Origin: Ferruginibacter sp.
GTDB taxonomy: Bacteria > Bacteroidota > Bacteroidia > Chitinophagales > Chitinophagaceae
Length of the DNA: 64,000 nt
Reading direction: 5' to 3'
Assembly: GCA_014379625.1 (NCBI GenBank)
Contig: JACMLJ010000065.1
Location: 124,001 to 188,000, forward strand
Both the position numbers and the translations under genes were made by a program. Under the pieces are notes generated by a model. It was not told the origin of the DNA. It saw nothing but the letters and a program-made list of their open reading frames with translations, and did no database searches. Positions 17,558 through 26,536 of the stretch are shown in pieces; position 1 is the first letter of the stretch; every line of letters begins with the position of its first letter.

Positions 17558-18245
17558 GGTTCAGATATTATGTACAAGGCCATTGAATGAAACGCTGGTT
17601 GATGAAGCGAAACAAGCTGGCATTGATATCCACGAGTTGTCGTTCATTGAAACAGAACCCATACAATCCATTGCCGTACAACAGGAAATTGAACAGGCAT
17701 TCCTGCAAATTGCAACCGTGGTTTTTACCAGCATGAACGCAGTGGAAGCGGTGGCATTTTACCAGGAAGAAAACCAACCGGCCTGGGAAATATATTGCAT
17801 AGGCACTACCACCCATACATTGGTGAGTAAATATTTTGGGGAAGAAAAAATTACCGGCACTGCCAATGATGCGGCATCACTGGCGGAATTAATTGCGGAA
17901 GACCGTTTTACAGATGAGGTAATTTTCTTTTGCGGAGATCAGCGAAGAGACGAATTACCCGAAATATTGCGCAGCCATGACATTGATGTGAATGAGATCG
18001 TAGTGTACCAAACCATCGCCGTTCCGCATAAGATAAGTAAAGTTTTCCATGGTATCCTTTTCTTCAGTCCGAGTGCCGTGGAAAGTTTTTTTCAAAAAAA
18101 TAAATTACCGGCCGCAACTATTTTATTCGCCATTGGTAGTACTACAGCGAATGAAATAAAGAAATATTCCGCCAACCGGATTATTACCAGCGACGAACCC
18201 GGGAAGGAAAACATGGTGCGGAAGATGATGGAATATTTTACGTGA
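17535..18245 (+). CDS. hemD: Uroporphyrinogen-III synthase
   Basis: 236 residues from the ATG at 17535. Other possible starts are a TTG at 17529 and an ATG at 17547. An AAAGGAGG run at 17513-17520 is 8 bases before the TTG and 14 before the ATG, but it may simply be hemC coding sequence. HemD sequences are weakly conserved; the call rests on the HemD-like layout (ILCTRPLNETLVDEAKQAGI, VVFTSMNAVEAVAFY, FCGDQRRDELPEIL, GILFFSPSAVESFFQ, LFAIGSTTANEI) and its place after hemC. It cyclises hydroxymethylbilane with D-ring inversion; the product feeds both HemE and CobA. Confidence 0.9.
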   Translation: MPFEMQNRVQILCTRPLNETLVDEAKQAGIDIHELSFIETEPIQSIAVQQEIEQAFLQIATVVFTSMNAVEAVAFYQEENQPAWEIYCIGTTTHTLVSKYFGEEKITGTANDAASLAELIAEDRFTDEVIFFCGDQRRDELPEILRSHDIDVNEIVVYQTIAVPHKISKVFHGILFFSPSAVESFFQKNKLPAATILFAIGSTTANEIKKYSANRIITSDEPGKENMVRKMMEYFT

Positions 18246-18259
18246 ATGTAATACTACAC

Positions 18260-18280
18260 GTGAATGGTGAATGGTGAAAG
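18260..18280. repeat. Short heptamer array H (GTGAATG units) after hemD
   Basis: Three 7-bp units (GTGAATG, GTGAATG, GTGAAAG) 15 bp after the hemD stop. The hemD-hemE gap (18246-18468) also contains array I at its other end and no other recognisable feature. Confidence 0.6.
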
Positions 18281-18435
18281 GGGTATACTTTAGCTGATTA
18301 GCGAAAAGTTTTTAAAACCGCGTAACCCGGCTATTATCCACTTCTGTTTATCATTCAAAAGCAATTAAACCTGTCAATAACAACAATAAAGAATTAAATT
18401 TAAAATATCAACCATTATGACCTCCAAGTCTTTCC

Positions 18436-18463
18436 CCATTCACCATTGACCATTCACCATTCA
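18436..18463. repeat. Heptamer array I (CCATTCA units) just before hemE
   Basis: Four exact units (CCATTCA, CCATTGA, CCATTCA, CCATTCA) ending 5 bp before the hemE ATG at 18469, in the position of a ribosome-binding region. Confidence 0.9.
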
Positions 18464-18468
18464 CAAAT

Positions 18469-19509
18469 ATGACATCCCTCAAAAACGACCTGCTGTTAAG
18501 AACCCTTCGCAAAGAAACCGTAGAACGTCCGCCGGTGTGGATGATGCGGCAGGCCGGAAGATACCTGCCGGATTATTTAAAACTGAAAGCAAAGTATGAT
18601 TTCTTTACCCGTGTGCAAACACCTGAACTGGCCTGTGCTATTACCTTGCAACCAGTTGACCAGGTAGGGGTAGACGCAGCAATTATCTTTTCTGATATTT
18701 TGGTGATCCCACAGGCAATGGGGCTGGAAGTATTGATGGAGGAAGGCAAAGGTCCCTCCCTGCCATCAACCATTGCAACGCAAAAAGACATTGATGCGTT
18801 GATCACGGATGGCGCGGAAGAAAGTTTGAAATATGTGTATGATGCACTATCACTTACAAAAAGGGAATTGAATAACAGGGTTCCGTTAATAGGTTTTGCC
18901 GGCGCGCCATGGACCATCCTTTGTTATATGGTAGAAGGCAAGGGGAGCAAAACCTGGGAAAAAGCCAAACAGTTCGCCTACACCCAACCGTTACTGGCCC
19001 ACCGGTTATTGCAAAAGATCACGGATATCACGATCAGTTATTTGAAATTGCAGGCTAAAGCAGGCGCGGATACCGTGCAGGTTTTTGACAGTTGGGCGGG
19101 CGCACTAAGCCCTGCGGATTTTGCAAGTTTCGCGCAACCCTACCTGTTACAGATAGCGGATGGGTTGAAAGATATTGTTCCGGTGATCCTGTTTCCAAAG
19201 GGAAGCTGGTATGCTTTAAAAGACCTCAGTGAAAGCAGCGCGGCAGGAGTTGGCATTGACTGGTGCATAAGTCCGGACTATGCCCGTAAATTAACCGGTG
19301 GCAATATTGTGTTGCAGGGAAATTTTGATCCTGCAAAATTATTGGCGCCCATCCCGGAGATCAAAAAAGCGGTGAAGGAAATGATCGATGCATTTGGCCC
19401 ACAGCTTTACATCGCCAACCTGGGCCATGGTATTACACCCAATATCCCCGTAGATCATGCCAGAGCCTTTGTAGATGCGGTGAAGGAATACCGGCCAGTC
19501 ACCATTTGA
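18469..19509 (+). CDS. hemE: Uroporphyrinogen decarboxylase
   Basis: 346 residues, usual length. Removes four acetate carboxyls from uroporphyrinogen III to give coproporphyrinogen III. Signature near the N-terminus: [20 protein letters not shown]; then [39 protein letters not shown] (second signature), [16 protein letters not shown], and a C-terminal [14 protein letters not shown]. No anomaly. The 230 bp after it hold a hairpin-pair repeat and the hemF promoter. Confidence 0.97.
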   Translation: MTSLKNDLLLRTLRKETVERPPVWMMRQAGRYLPDYLKLKAKYDFFTRVQTPELACAITLQPVDQVGVDAAIIFSDILVIPQAMGLEVLMEEGKGPSLPSTIATQKDIDALITDGAEESLKYVYDALSLTKRELNNRVPLIGFAGAPWTILCYMVEGKGSKTWEKAKQFAYTQPLLAHRLLQKITDITISYLKLQAKAGADTVQVFDSWAGALSPADFASFAQPYLLQIADGLKDIVPVILFPKGSWYALKDLSESSAAGVGIDWCISPDYARKLTGGNIVLQGNFDPAKLLAPIPEIKKAVKEMIDAFGPQLYIANLGHGITPNIPVDHARAFVDAVKEYRPVTI

Positions 19510-19551
19510 TTGACTGAAAGGTTAATTGCCTGTTGAAGAAAAGGCTGCTCA

Positions 19552-19594
19552 GCCCTGAAAGGGCGTAATACATAGGCGATGGGTGAAGCCAATC
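19552..19594. repeat. Dispersed palindromic repeat (hairpin pair), copy 2
   Basis: GCCCTGAAAGGGC (19552-19564) and GATGGGTGAAGCCAATC (19578-19594) are the inverted counterpart of the pair at 5068-5111, including part of the spacer. It lies 42 bp after the hemE stop and may end hemE transcription. Confidence 0.75.
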
Positions 19595-19712
19595 GTAAGT
19601 AAAATGAGGTAAACCTACCGTATAAAGAGTGCCCTGCCTGTTTGCGCAGGCGGACAGGGACGCCAATGAAGTTCCACATAGCTTGCCGGCCCGGAGAATA
19701 ATTTTTAATCGC

Positions 19713-19720
19713 TAAATTTG
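19713..19720 (+). promoter_or_regulatory. Candidate hemF promoter -7 box
   Basis: TAAATTTG matches TAnnTTTG, 19 bp before the hemF ATG. With the hairpin repeat at 19552 it suggests that hemF-hemB are transcribed separately from hemE. Confidence 0.4.
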
Positions 19721-19739
19721 GATGTAATCAATTTATTAG

Positions 19740-20705
19740 ATGAGCATTAAAACCCAATGGATATCTTTTATTCACCAGCTTCAGGATGATATTTGTACCG
19801 CTTTGGAAACAAGTGATGGTGAGGCAAAATTTATAGAAGATGCCTGGGAGAGACCGGAAGGTGGCGGCGGAAAAACAAGGGTGATCAGTAATGGCAAAGT
19901 AATTGAAAAAGGAGGTGTTAATACTTCCATTGTTTTTGGAAAAGTGACTGAAGGGATGCACACACAGTTAAAAATTGAAGGAGATAGCTGGTTTGCGTGC
20001 GGCTTGAGCCTGGTAATACATCCACTGAATCCTTTTGTTCCCACCGTGCACGCCAATTACAGGATGTTTGAATTATACAATGCAGCAGGTGAAGTGATGG
20101 ACAGGTGGTTTGGTGGCGGTACCGATCTTACACCTTATTATCTGTTTGAAGCAGACGCCCGGCATTTTCACCAGGCCTATAAAAATATTTGCGATGAATT
20201 TGACCTAGCTTTTTACCCGGCTTTTAAAAAATCCTGCGATGACTATTTTGTAAACACACATCGCAACAATGAACGCAGGGGTATTGGCGGAATTTTTTAT
20301 GATTACAAAAGGCCCTCGGAGGAAAAGAATATCGACTATTGGTTTGCTTTTGCAAAAGCGGCCGGTTATGCATTTATTGATGCCTATATTCCGATAGTTG
20401 AACAAAGAAAAAATTTATCTTACTCCGGCGATAACAAACGCTGGCAGGAAATAAGGCGTGGGCGTTACACTGAATTTAACCTGGTGCACGACAGGGGAAC
20501 AATTTTTGGTTTAAAAACAAATGGCCGCACAGAAAGTATTTTAATGAGCCTGCCGCCAACGGTACGATTTGACTATAATGACCAGCCCCAGCCGGGCAGT
20601 GAAGAAGATAAATTGTTACAGGTCTGTCTTCACCCGGTAGAATGGATCAATACAAATAATACAGATGATGAAAATGAATGGGCAAATAAAGTGAATACCT
20701 GTTAA
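19740..20705 (+). CDS. hemF: Coproporphyrinogen-III oxidase, oxygen-dependent
   Basis: 321 residues. Oxidative decarboxylation of coproporphyrinogen III to protoporphyrinogen IX using O2. Family motifs: AWERPEGGGGKTRVISNG, GVNTSIVFGKVTEGM, HPLNPFVPTVHANYRMFEL, WFGGGTDLTPYYLFEADARH, ERRGIGGIFYDYKRP and GRYTEFNLVHDRGTIFGLKT. All are intact. With HemJ downstream in the pathway, the route is suited to aerobic growth; no HemN is seen in the window. Nine bases separate it from hemB. Confidence 0.97.
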   Translation: MSIKTQWISFIHQLQDDICTALETSDGEAKFIEDAWERPEGGGGKTRVISNGKVIEKGGVNTSIVFGKVTEGMHTQLKIEGDSWFACGLSLVIHPLNPFVPTVHANYRMFELYNAAGEVMDRWFGGGTDLTPYYLFEADARHFHQAYKNICDEFDLAFYPAFKKSCDDYFVNTHRNNERRGIGGIFYDYKRPSEEKNIDYWFAFAKAAGYAFIDAYIPIVEQRKNLSYSGDNKRWQEIRRGRYTEFNLVHDRGTIFGLKTNGRTESILMSLPPTVRFDYNDQPQPGSEEDKLLQVCLHPVEWINTNNTDDENEWANKVNTC

Positions 20706-20714
20706 TATAAAAAT

Positions 20715-21689
20715 ATGGAACTACTAAGAAGAAACAGAATACTAAGGGCTTCCCCGGCAATCAGGTCGCTCGTTGCGGAAACCATTTTAACCCCCGCTGA
20801 TTTTATTGCCCCTTTATTTATTGATGAAGGTGAAAACATTGCCTTTGAAATTCCTTCGATGCCCGGCTATTACCGGCGCTCAATAGACGGAACAATAAAA
20901 GAGGTAAAAGAATTATGGAGCATGGGCATTAAGAGTATTTTATTATTTGTAAAAGCGGCCGACGACACCAAAGACAATACCGGCAAAGAATCCTGGAACC
21001 CCGATGGCCTCATGCAACGCAGCATCAAAGCCATTAAAGATGCGGTACCCGGCATGATCATTATGACGGATGTTGCATTGGATCCCTACTCGTCTTACGG
21101 GCATGATGGTATTGTGGAAGATGGTGAAATAGTGAATGATCGTACGGTAGAGGCATTGGTAAAAATGAGCCTTAGTCATGCCGTCGCAGGTGCGGATATC
21201 ATTGCCCCCAGCGATATGATGGACGGAAGGATCGGCGCCATCCGACAGGCGCTGGAACAAAATAATTTTACCAAGACGGGCATCATGGCGTACAGCGCCA
21301 AATATGCATCCTGTTTTTATGGCCCGTTCAGGGATGCGCTGGATTCTGCCCCGGGTTTTGGTGACAAAAAAACTTACCAGATGGATTATGCCAACCGCAT
21401 CGAAGCCATCAAAGAAACACTGATGGATATTGAAGAAGGCGCGGATATAGTAATGGTGAAACCTGCCATGGCCTACCTGGATATTATCCGTGAAGTAAAA
21501 AATGCTGTAGACGTTCCCGTTAGTGCCTACCATGTAAGCGGCGAATACGCCATGATAAAGGCCGCGGCAAAAATGGGTTGGCTCAATGAAGAAAAAGCCA
21601 TCCTTGAAAGTTTAACTGCTATTAAAAGAGCAGGAGCAGACCTGATTGCGACTTACTTTGCAAAAGATGCGGTGAGGCTTTTGTTGTGA
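20715..21689 (+). CDS. hemB: Delta-aminolevulinic acid dehydratase (porphobilinogen synthase)
   Basis: 324 residues; condenses two 5-aminolevulinates to porphobilinogen. Catalytic lysines lie in MAYSAKYASCFYGPFRDA and MVKPAMAYLDIIREVK. The metal-site segment reads DVALDPYSSYGHDG: the cysteines of zinc-dependent HemB are replaced, which places the enzyme with the magnesium/potassium type. Closely follows hemF, so probably the same transcript. Its stop codon lies within the first unit of heptamer array J. Confidence 0.97.
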   Translation: MELLRRNRILRASPAIRSLVAETILTPADFIAPLFIDEGENIAFEIPSMPGYYRRSIDGTIKEVKELWSMGIKSILLFVKAADDTKDNTGKESWNPDGLMQRSIKAIKDAVPGMIIMTDVALDPYSSYGHDGIVEDGEIVNDRTVEALVKMSLSHAVAGADIIAPSDMMDGRIGAIRQALEQNNFTKTGIMAYSAKYASCFYGPFRDALDSAPGFGDKKTYQMDYANRIEAIKETLMDIEEGADIVMVKPAMAYLDIIREVKNAVDVPVSAYHVSGEYAMIKAAAKMGWLNEEKAILESLTAIKRAGADLIATYFAKDAVRLLL

Positions 21690-21713
21690 ATGGTGAATGG
21701 TCAATGGTGAAAA
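21686..21713. repeat. Heptamer array J (GTGAATG units) overlapping the hemB stop
   Basis: Four 7-bp units (GTGAATG, GTGAATG, GTCAATG, GTGAAAA); the hemB TGA stop is inside the first. The hemB-hemL gap (21690-21994) further holds two short hairpins, AGCCTGGAAGGCT (21853-21865) and ACCCTGAAGGGGT (21909-21921), which resemble the hairpin-pair repeats at 5068 and 19552. Confidence 0.8.
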
Positions 21714-21852
21714 GATCGGTGGGGTTGAGAAAGAACTCGTGAATGATGAATGGGCAATAAATTTCGTTTAGTTAACAAATGCGCCCCTTAGAAGTTGGTA
21801 GTTACTATTCAAAAAATGAAAGGCTATAAAATATCATCATTCGGGGTTTTAA

Positions 21853-21921
21853 AGCCTGGAAGGCTGATATTATTATAGACGAAAATCAACAATTACAACA
21901 TCATCATAACCCTGAAGGGGT
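21853..21921. repeat. Hairpin pair related to the dispersed palindromic repeat, before hemL
   Basis: AGCCTGGAAGGCT and ACCCTGAAGGGGT, 43 bp apart, share the CCTGAAAGG-like loop of the copies at 5098 and 19552. It could separate hemB from hemL transcription. Confidence 0.5.
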
Positions 21922-21994
21922 GACATTAAAATCCAGCATATTGATTAAACGAAATGAGCTGCCCACACATTATAACCAATCACCCACTGATTAC

Positions 21995-23275
21995 ATGATA
22001 AACAAAAGCAAAAAACTATTCGAAAGGGCCCAGGAATCTATCCCGGGCGGAGTAAACTCGCCTGTCCGCGCATTTAAAAGTGTGGGGGGCACTCCCCTGT
22101 TTATAAAATGGGCAAAAGGTGCCTACCTGTACGATGAAGACGACAACCAATACATTGATTATATCGCCTCCTGGGGGCCGATGATTTTGGGCCATGCCTA
22201 TGAACCCATTGTTAAAGCTATACAGGAAAAGGTTTTGTACTCCACTTCATTTGGGGCACCCACTGAACTTGAAATTGAAATGGCCGAACTGATAAAAACT
22301 ATGGTTCCCAATGTAGACCTGGTAAGAATGGTGAGTAGCGGAACAGAAGCCTGCATGAGTGCATTGCGTTTGGCAAGGGGGTATACCGGCAGAAATAAAT
22401 TCATCAAATTTGAAGGTTGCTATCATGGACATGCCGATGCATTTTTGGTAAAGGCCGGCAGTGGAATGGCCACTTTTAATATTCAAACTGTGCCCGGGGT
22501 AACCGTTGGTGTTAGCAATGATACCCTAACCTGTGCTTACAATGACCTGGAAGCAGTGCAGCAACTGGCCCGGCAATACAAAGGCGAAATTGCCGCTATC
22601 ATTATTGAACCTGTTGTTGGGAATATGGGTTGCATTTTACCGGCACCCGGATTTTTAGAAGGCCTTAGAACAATCTGCGATGATGAAGGCATTGTTTTTA
22701 TATTTGACGAAGTGATGACGGGATTCAGGCTGAGCGCAGGTGGTGCACAGGAAAAATTAAATATCAATGCCGACCTCGTTACCTATGGCAAAATAATTGG
22801 AGGGGGTATGCCCGTAGGCGCTTTTGGAGGAAAAAAAGCTATCATGCAACATATTGCCCCCCTGGGAAATGTATACCAGGCGGGTACCTTAAGCGGCAAC
22901 CCGGTTGCGATGACCGCAGGCTATACTTTGCTGAAAGAATTAAAAAACAACCCTGCCATTTATACCGATCTGGATGCTAAAACCAACTACCTGGCCGAAG
23001 GAATTGGAAAGGTTTTATCAAAGCGTGGAGTAAATTTTCGTGTAAACCGCATGGGCAGTATGATCAGTGTACATTTTTCTGATCATGATGTGGTTGATTT
23101 TGACTCTGCTTCCAAAGCAAATATCCCCCTCTTCAATAAATTATTTCATCACATGCTGGAGAATGGCATTTACCTGCCTCCATCCGCTTATGAAAGCTGG
23201 TTTCTAAATAACGCGCTTACTTATGATGACCTTGATAAAACGATAGCAGCCTTTAATTCCTTCGATCAATATTAA
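21995..23275 (+). CDS. hemL: Glutamate-1-semialdehyde 2,1-aminomutase
   Basis: 426 residues from the ATG at 21995 ([20 protein letters not shown]); a longer frame from a GTG at 21920 is translated intergenic repeat. PLP enzyme that turns glutamate-1-semialdehyde into 5-aminolevulinate. Motifs: [71 protein letters not shown], and the PLP lysine in [19 protein letters not shown]. Last of the heme genes in this strand run. Confidence 0.96.
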   Translation: MINKSKKLFERAQESIPGGVNSPVRAFKSVGGTPLFIKWAKGAYLYDEDDNQYIDYIASWGPMILGHAYEPIVKAIQEKVLYSTSFGAPTELEIEMAELIKTMVPNVDLVRMVSSGTEACMSALRLARGYTGRNKFIKFEGCYHGHADAFLVKAGSGMATFNIQTVPGVTVGVSNDTLTCAYNDLEAVQQLARQYKGEIAAIIIEPVVGNMGCILPAPGFLEGLRTICDDEGIVFIFDEVMTGFRLSAGGAQEKLNINADLVTYGKIIGGGMPVGAFGGKKAIMQHIAPLGNVYQAGTLSGNPVAMTAGYTLLKELKNNPAIYTDLDAKTNYLAEGIGKVLSKRGVNFRVNRMGSMISVHFSDHDVVDFDSASKANIPLFNKLFHHMLENGIYLPPSAYESWFLNNALTYDDLDKTIAAFNSFDQY

Positions 23276-23340
23276 ACGCCGGCGATCACTTCATTTACTT
23301 AAAGAAAACACCTGACGTTCCCTGCGAGGTTTTCACGCGC

Positions 23341-23375
23341 AAGACCTCACAGGTTTTAAAAACCTGTGAGGTCTT
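23341..23375. repeat. Perfect 35-bp palindrome between hemL and guaD
   Basis: The first 17 bases (AAGACCTCACAGGTTTT) and the last 17 (AAAACCTGTGAGGTCTT) are exact reverse complements around a central A. It could be a bidirectional terminator or a dispersed palindromic element; the rest of the 320-bp gap (23276-23595) shows nothing else. Confidence 0.9.
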
Positions 23376-23595
23376 CTGCAAATTGCTTTAGGAGTCGGGG
23401 TTTCAGGGAAAGTACTTTTATAATTCAAATTGTAAGCGGTGAAAACCACGCCAGGACAAAATTTTCATATCGCCCTTCAACAGATCCTTATTATTTACAA
23501 ACTTGTAACAAAGGCTGCCAGCCTTCAGCATGCACTAAAAGAAACCCTCATTTCTAATTTCTATTTTTTATATTTATAGGTAATTCATCAACAAC

Positions 23596-24069
23596 ATGAC
23601 AAGAGAAGAAAAATTTATGGAGGAAGCCATCCAATTGTCGCATAATGGTATGGAAAATAATGAAGGCGGACCTTTTGGCTGCATAATTGTGAAGGGTGAT
23701 GAAATAGTAGGCAGGGGAAATAATAAAGTTAGCTCTACCAATGATCCAACGGCGCATGCCGAAGTAACCGCCATAAGGGACGCCTGCAAAAACCTGGGAT
23801 CATTCCAGTTGGATGATTGCGAAATATATAGTTCCTGTGAGCCATGCCCCATGTGCCTCGGCGCCATTTATTGGGCAAGGCCAAAGAGAGTGTACTATGC
23901 CAATAACCGGAAAGACGCCGCCGACATAGGTTTTGATGATTCCATGATCTATGATGAAATGACAGTAGCGATTGAAAACCGAAAGATCCCCATTATACCC
24001 ATCGGCCGTGAAGGCGCTTTAAAAGTGTTTGAGGCCTGGAAAAACAAGACGGACAAAACTGAATATTAA
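23596..24069 (+). CDS. guaD: Guanine deaminase (cytidine/deoxycytidylate deaminase fold)
   Basis: 157 residues. Zinc-dependent deaminase with the histidine in PTAHAEVTAIRDAC (glutamate as proton shuttle) and cysteines in SSCEPCPMCLGAIYWA. The NNRKDAADIGFDD segment and the C-terminal AWKNKTDKTEY match the Bacillus GuaD-type guanine deaminase, not tRNA adenosine deaminase TadA. Converts guanine to xanthine. No neighbour suggests an operon. Confidence 0.87.
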   Translation: MTREEKFMEEAIQLSHNGMENNEGGPFGCIIVKGDEIVGRGNNKVSSTNDPTAHAEVTAIRDACKNLGSFQLDDCEIYSSCEPCPMCLGAIYWARPKRVYYANNRKDAADIGFDDSMIYDEMTVAIENRKIPIIPIGREGALKVFEAWKNKTDKTEY

Positions 24070-24149
24070 TGCCTGGTTTATTTTAACCGGCCATCTTTTT
24101 ATTAGAAATATTTATAAAAGGTAAATACTGTATCTCAAATTTAGTTTGC

Positions 24150-24995
24150 TCAAAATAACGTCAATTGCATCGGGTGATCCGGCAAAATTATTTTGACGGG
24201 TTCAGGTTGCCTTACCCCCGCTTCCCTTTGCATTTTAATGGTATAAACCGCTGTTTGTTCATAGCGGGATGCAACAATGATTTGTATCCCGCCCGATTGT
24301 TCGTCAAATAATTGCTGCACCATCTGCGGATCATTATTATCTTTTGACAGATGAGAAAGCAGCAGGTGGGTCATAAATGGCGGCCGGTGCGCAGTAAATA
24401 TCTCCAATGCCTGCCTGTTGGATAAGTGGCCACTGCCGCCCCGGATGCGGTTCTTTAAAAACTGCGGATACCTGCCGTTCTCTAATAAATCCTCATCATA
24501 ATTGGCTTCCAGGAATGCGGCATGGCATTGACCGAAATATTTTATCACCCGCTCACAGGGAGCGCCGATATCTGTAAAAACGCCGACGGTGACCCCATTG
24601 CCGGTTATGATAAAACTATGCGGGTCCACCGCATCGTGGTGTTTTGGGAATGCGGTTACAGTGAGCCCACCGATAGTGACGGGCGCAGGAGCAGCAAACC
24701 CGCAGGCCAGTCCTGGTTTTACAGGTATACTACATTTTTGTGAAGTGTGACTGGTAATATAAACCGGTAAAACATATTTTTCGGACAGGCCTGCTAGTCC
24801 CCTGGTGTGATCGGTATGCTCATGCGAAATAAAGATCGCTCTTACCTTTTTCATAGAGATTCCAAGCAGGCGCATACGCTTTTCTGTTTCCCTGCAGGAT
24901 ATACCAGCATCTATCAATACAGCTTCGGTATCATTACCGATATAATAACAATTACCGTTGCTGCCCGAGTTTAATGAAGTGATAAATAATGACAT
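24150..24995 (-). CDS. Metallo-beta-lactamase-fold hydrolase, YycJ/WalJ-like
   Basis: 281 residues. N-terminal ITSLNSGSNGNCYYIG and the metal motif ISHEHTDHTRGL (HxHxDH), with further ligands in FPKHHDAVDPHSF and VFTDIGAPC, then LEANYDEDLL, match the YycJ/WalJ group of MBL-fold proteins, proposed DNA exonucleases. It lies alone between convergent guaD and the histidine kinase. Substrate is unproven. Confidence 0.85.
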   Translation of the reverse strand: MSLFITSLNSGSNGNCYYIGNDTEAVLIDAGISCRETEKRMRLLGISMKKVRAIFISHEHTDHTRGLAGLSEKYVLPVYITSHTSQKCSIPVKPGLACGFAAPAPVTIGGLTVTAFPKHHDAVDPHSFIITGNGVTVGVFTDIGAPCERVIKYFGQCHAAFLEANYDEDLLENGRYPQFLKNRIRGGSGHLSNRQALEIFTAHRPPFMTHLLLSHLSKDNNDPQMVQQLFDEQSGGIQIIVASRYEQTAVYTIKMQREAGVRQPEPVKIILPDHPMQLTLF

Positions 24996-25225
24996 CCTGT
25001 TACAAAGAAAACTATTTTTTGTGGTATGGAGGGCTTTAGCTTGTGGAGTGTATAAATCCAGGATTACAAGGGGATTCCGGAACGGACTTTTAATTGGCGG
25101 AAGATAAATGAATGGGCCAACCGAAGTAAATGCATCTATCTAACGGTTAGATTTTTAATTACTTTTTAAAGTAGTGTTACCCTGTGCTAAGAGGACGCGC
25201 AGCTGAGTAAATGTCTAATTTAACT

Positions 25226-25297
25226 ATTGATCATTGACCATTCCCCATTCACCATTCACCATTTGACCAATTCACCATTCACCAGTCACCATTGACA
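25226..25297. repeat. Heptamer array K (ATTCACC units)
   Basis: Ten units, eight exactly 7 bp (ATTGATC, ATTGACC, ATTCCCC, ATTCACC and similar) and two of 8 bp. It fills the 3' side of the 329-bp gap between the histidine kinase and the MBL gene (24996-25324). The rest of the gap shows no gene. Confidence 0.85.
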
Positions 25298-25324
25298 ATC
25301 TCACATTCCACTTAACAGTAGTTT

Positions 25325-26527
25325 TCATTTTTTAATGGTAAAATAAAAGGTACTTCCTTTTCCTTCTTCCGATTCAATCCAAATTTTTCCCCCGTGATGT
25401 TCAACTACCTTTTTACAAACAGCTAACCCAATGCCAGTTCCTTCATAAGTTTCCTTTGAATGCAAACGGGCAAAAATTTCGAAAATCTTTTCAAATTTAT
25501 CCTGCCCAATTCCAATCCCGTTGTCTTCCACACTGAACAGCCATTCGTCTTCTTTTTCTTTTACATCTACCAGGACAACCGGCTGAATATCCTTTTTTCT
25601 GAACTTGATTGCGTTACTCAGCAGGTTCTGAAGCAGCCTGGTAAAATCGGCCCTGTAAACGGCGACCACCGGTAGCGCTGTTTTCACAATTATCTCAGCC
25701 CGGGTTTCTTCGATCAGTATAAATATATTTTCTTTTACCTCATTTAAAATTTCATCCAGGCTGGCAAGTTCTTTCACGGCATTTTTACGGCCCGTCCGGG
25801 ATAGCTCGAGTAAGTCAATGATCATTTTTTGCATCCGGTTGCCACCATCTAAAGCAAGGTCGATATACGAATGGGCTTTCTTATCCAGTTGCTCACCATA
25901 TTTGGTTTTTAACAATTCCATAAAACCCGTCACCATCCGTAGTGGTTCTTTCAGGTCGTGTGAAGCAACATAGGTGAATTGCTCCAGGTCGGCGTTAATG
26001 TATTGCAATTGTTTATTGAGCCTGTTGATTTCAGCATTTTGCTTCATTAACTTACGCTGGGTGTTCACCAGTTCATTATTCAACTGCGTCATTTCGTTTA
26101 AAATATCTACTGCTTTGTTTTCTCTTACTTTTTTTAAAGTGCTCAGGGTTTTTTCTGAATGGCGCAAAAGATTTTGCTGTTCGTTATTCATTCCCATCAA
26201 CTCGTCAAACATATTCGCCAGTACCTCATCCTGTTTGGAGGCTGTAATCAGAATTTCTCCGCCCGTTATAAAACCCGAAAATTTATATACCTGCGGCAAG
26301 GGCTTTATGCCTACATTGAGTTCCCAGTCAAAAATGGCCGATTCCTGATGCAGTCCATCCCAAAATTGCTGCGCCTTTTGCCTGGAGTGTAAATCAAAAA
26401 GCTCAAAAAAAGTTACCGGCTTACCTAATGAAGGTAAAATATTAATATCATCCCGTAATACCCTCAGGATATCTCCCTGGTGACCGCAAACAAAATATAA
26501 TCCATTAACAGGTGTATGTGGTATCAT
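25325..26527 (-). CDS. Cytoplasmic sensor histidine kinase with N-terminal PAS-like domain
   Basis: 400 residues, no membrane segments. An N-terminal PAS-like domain (~5-97), a coiled coil (~115-185), a HisKA domain with phospho-acceptor His190 in YVASHDLKEPLRMVTGF, and an HATPase domain with N-box LLQNLLSNAIKF (~298-309), G1 VEDNGIGIG (333-341) and G2 GTGIGLAVCKKVVEHHGG. No response regulator is next to it. It starts 9 bp after the stop of the B12-binding gene, so the two are co-transcribed and the B12 protein is the likely partner or input. The SHDLKEPLR form is common among phytochrome-related kinases. Confidence 0.93.
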   Translation of the reverse strand: MIPHTPVNGLYFVCGHQGDILRVLRDDINILPSLGKPVTFFELFDLHSRQKAQQFWDGLHQESAIFDWELNVGIKPLPQVYKFSGFITGGEILITASKQDEVLANMFDELMGMNNEQQNLLRHSEKTLSTLKKVRENKAVDILNEMTQLNNELVNTQRKLMKQNAEINRLNKQLQYINADLEQFTYVASHDLKEPLRMVTGFMELLKTKYGEQLDKKAHSYIDLALDGGNRMQKMIIDLLELSRTGRKNAVKELASLDEILNEVKENIFILIEETRAEIIVKTALPVVAVYRADFTRLLQNLLSNAIKFRKKDIQPVVLVDVKEKEDEWLFSVEDNGIGIGQDKFEKIFEIFARLHSKETYEGTGIGLAVCKKVVEHHGGKIWIESEEGKGSTFYFTIKK

Positions 26528-26536
26528 TCAATTAGC

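Noticed and set aside
21920..21994. GTG-initiated extension of HemL
   Set aside because: It covers a hairpin repeat and lacks similarity; the ATG at 21995 begins the usual HemL N-terminus.
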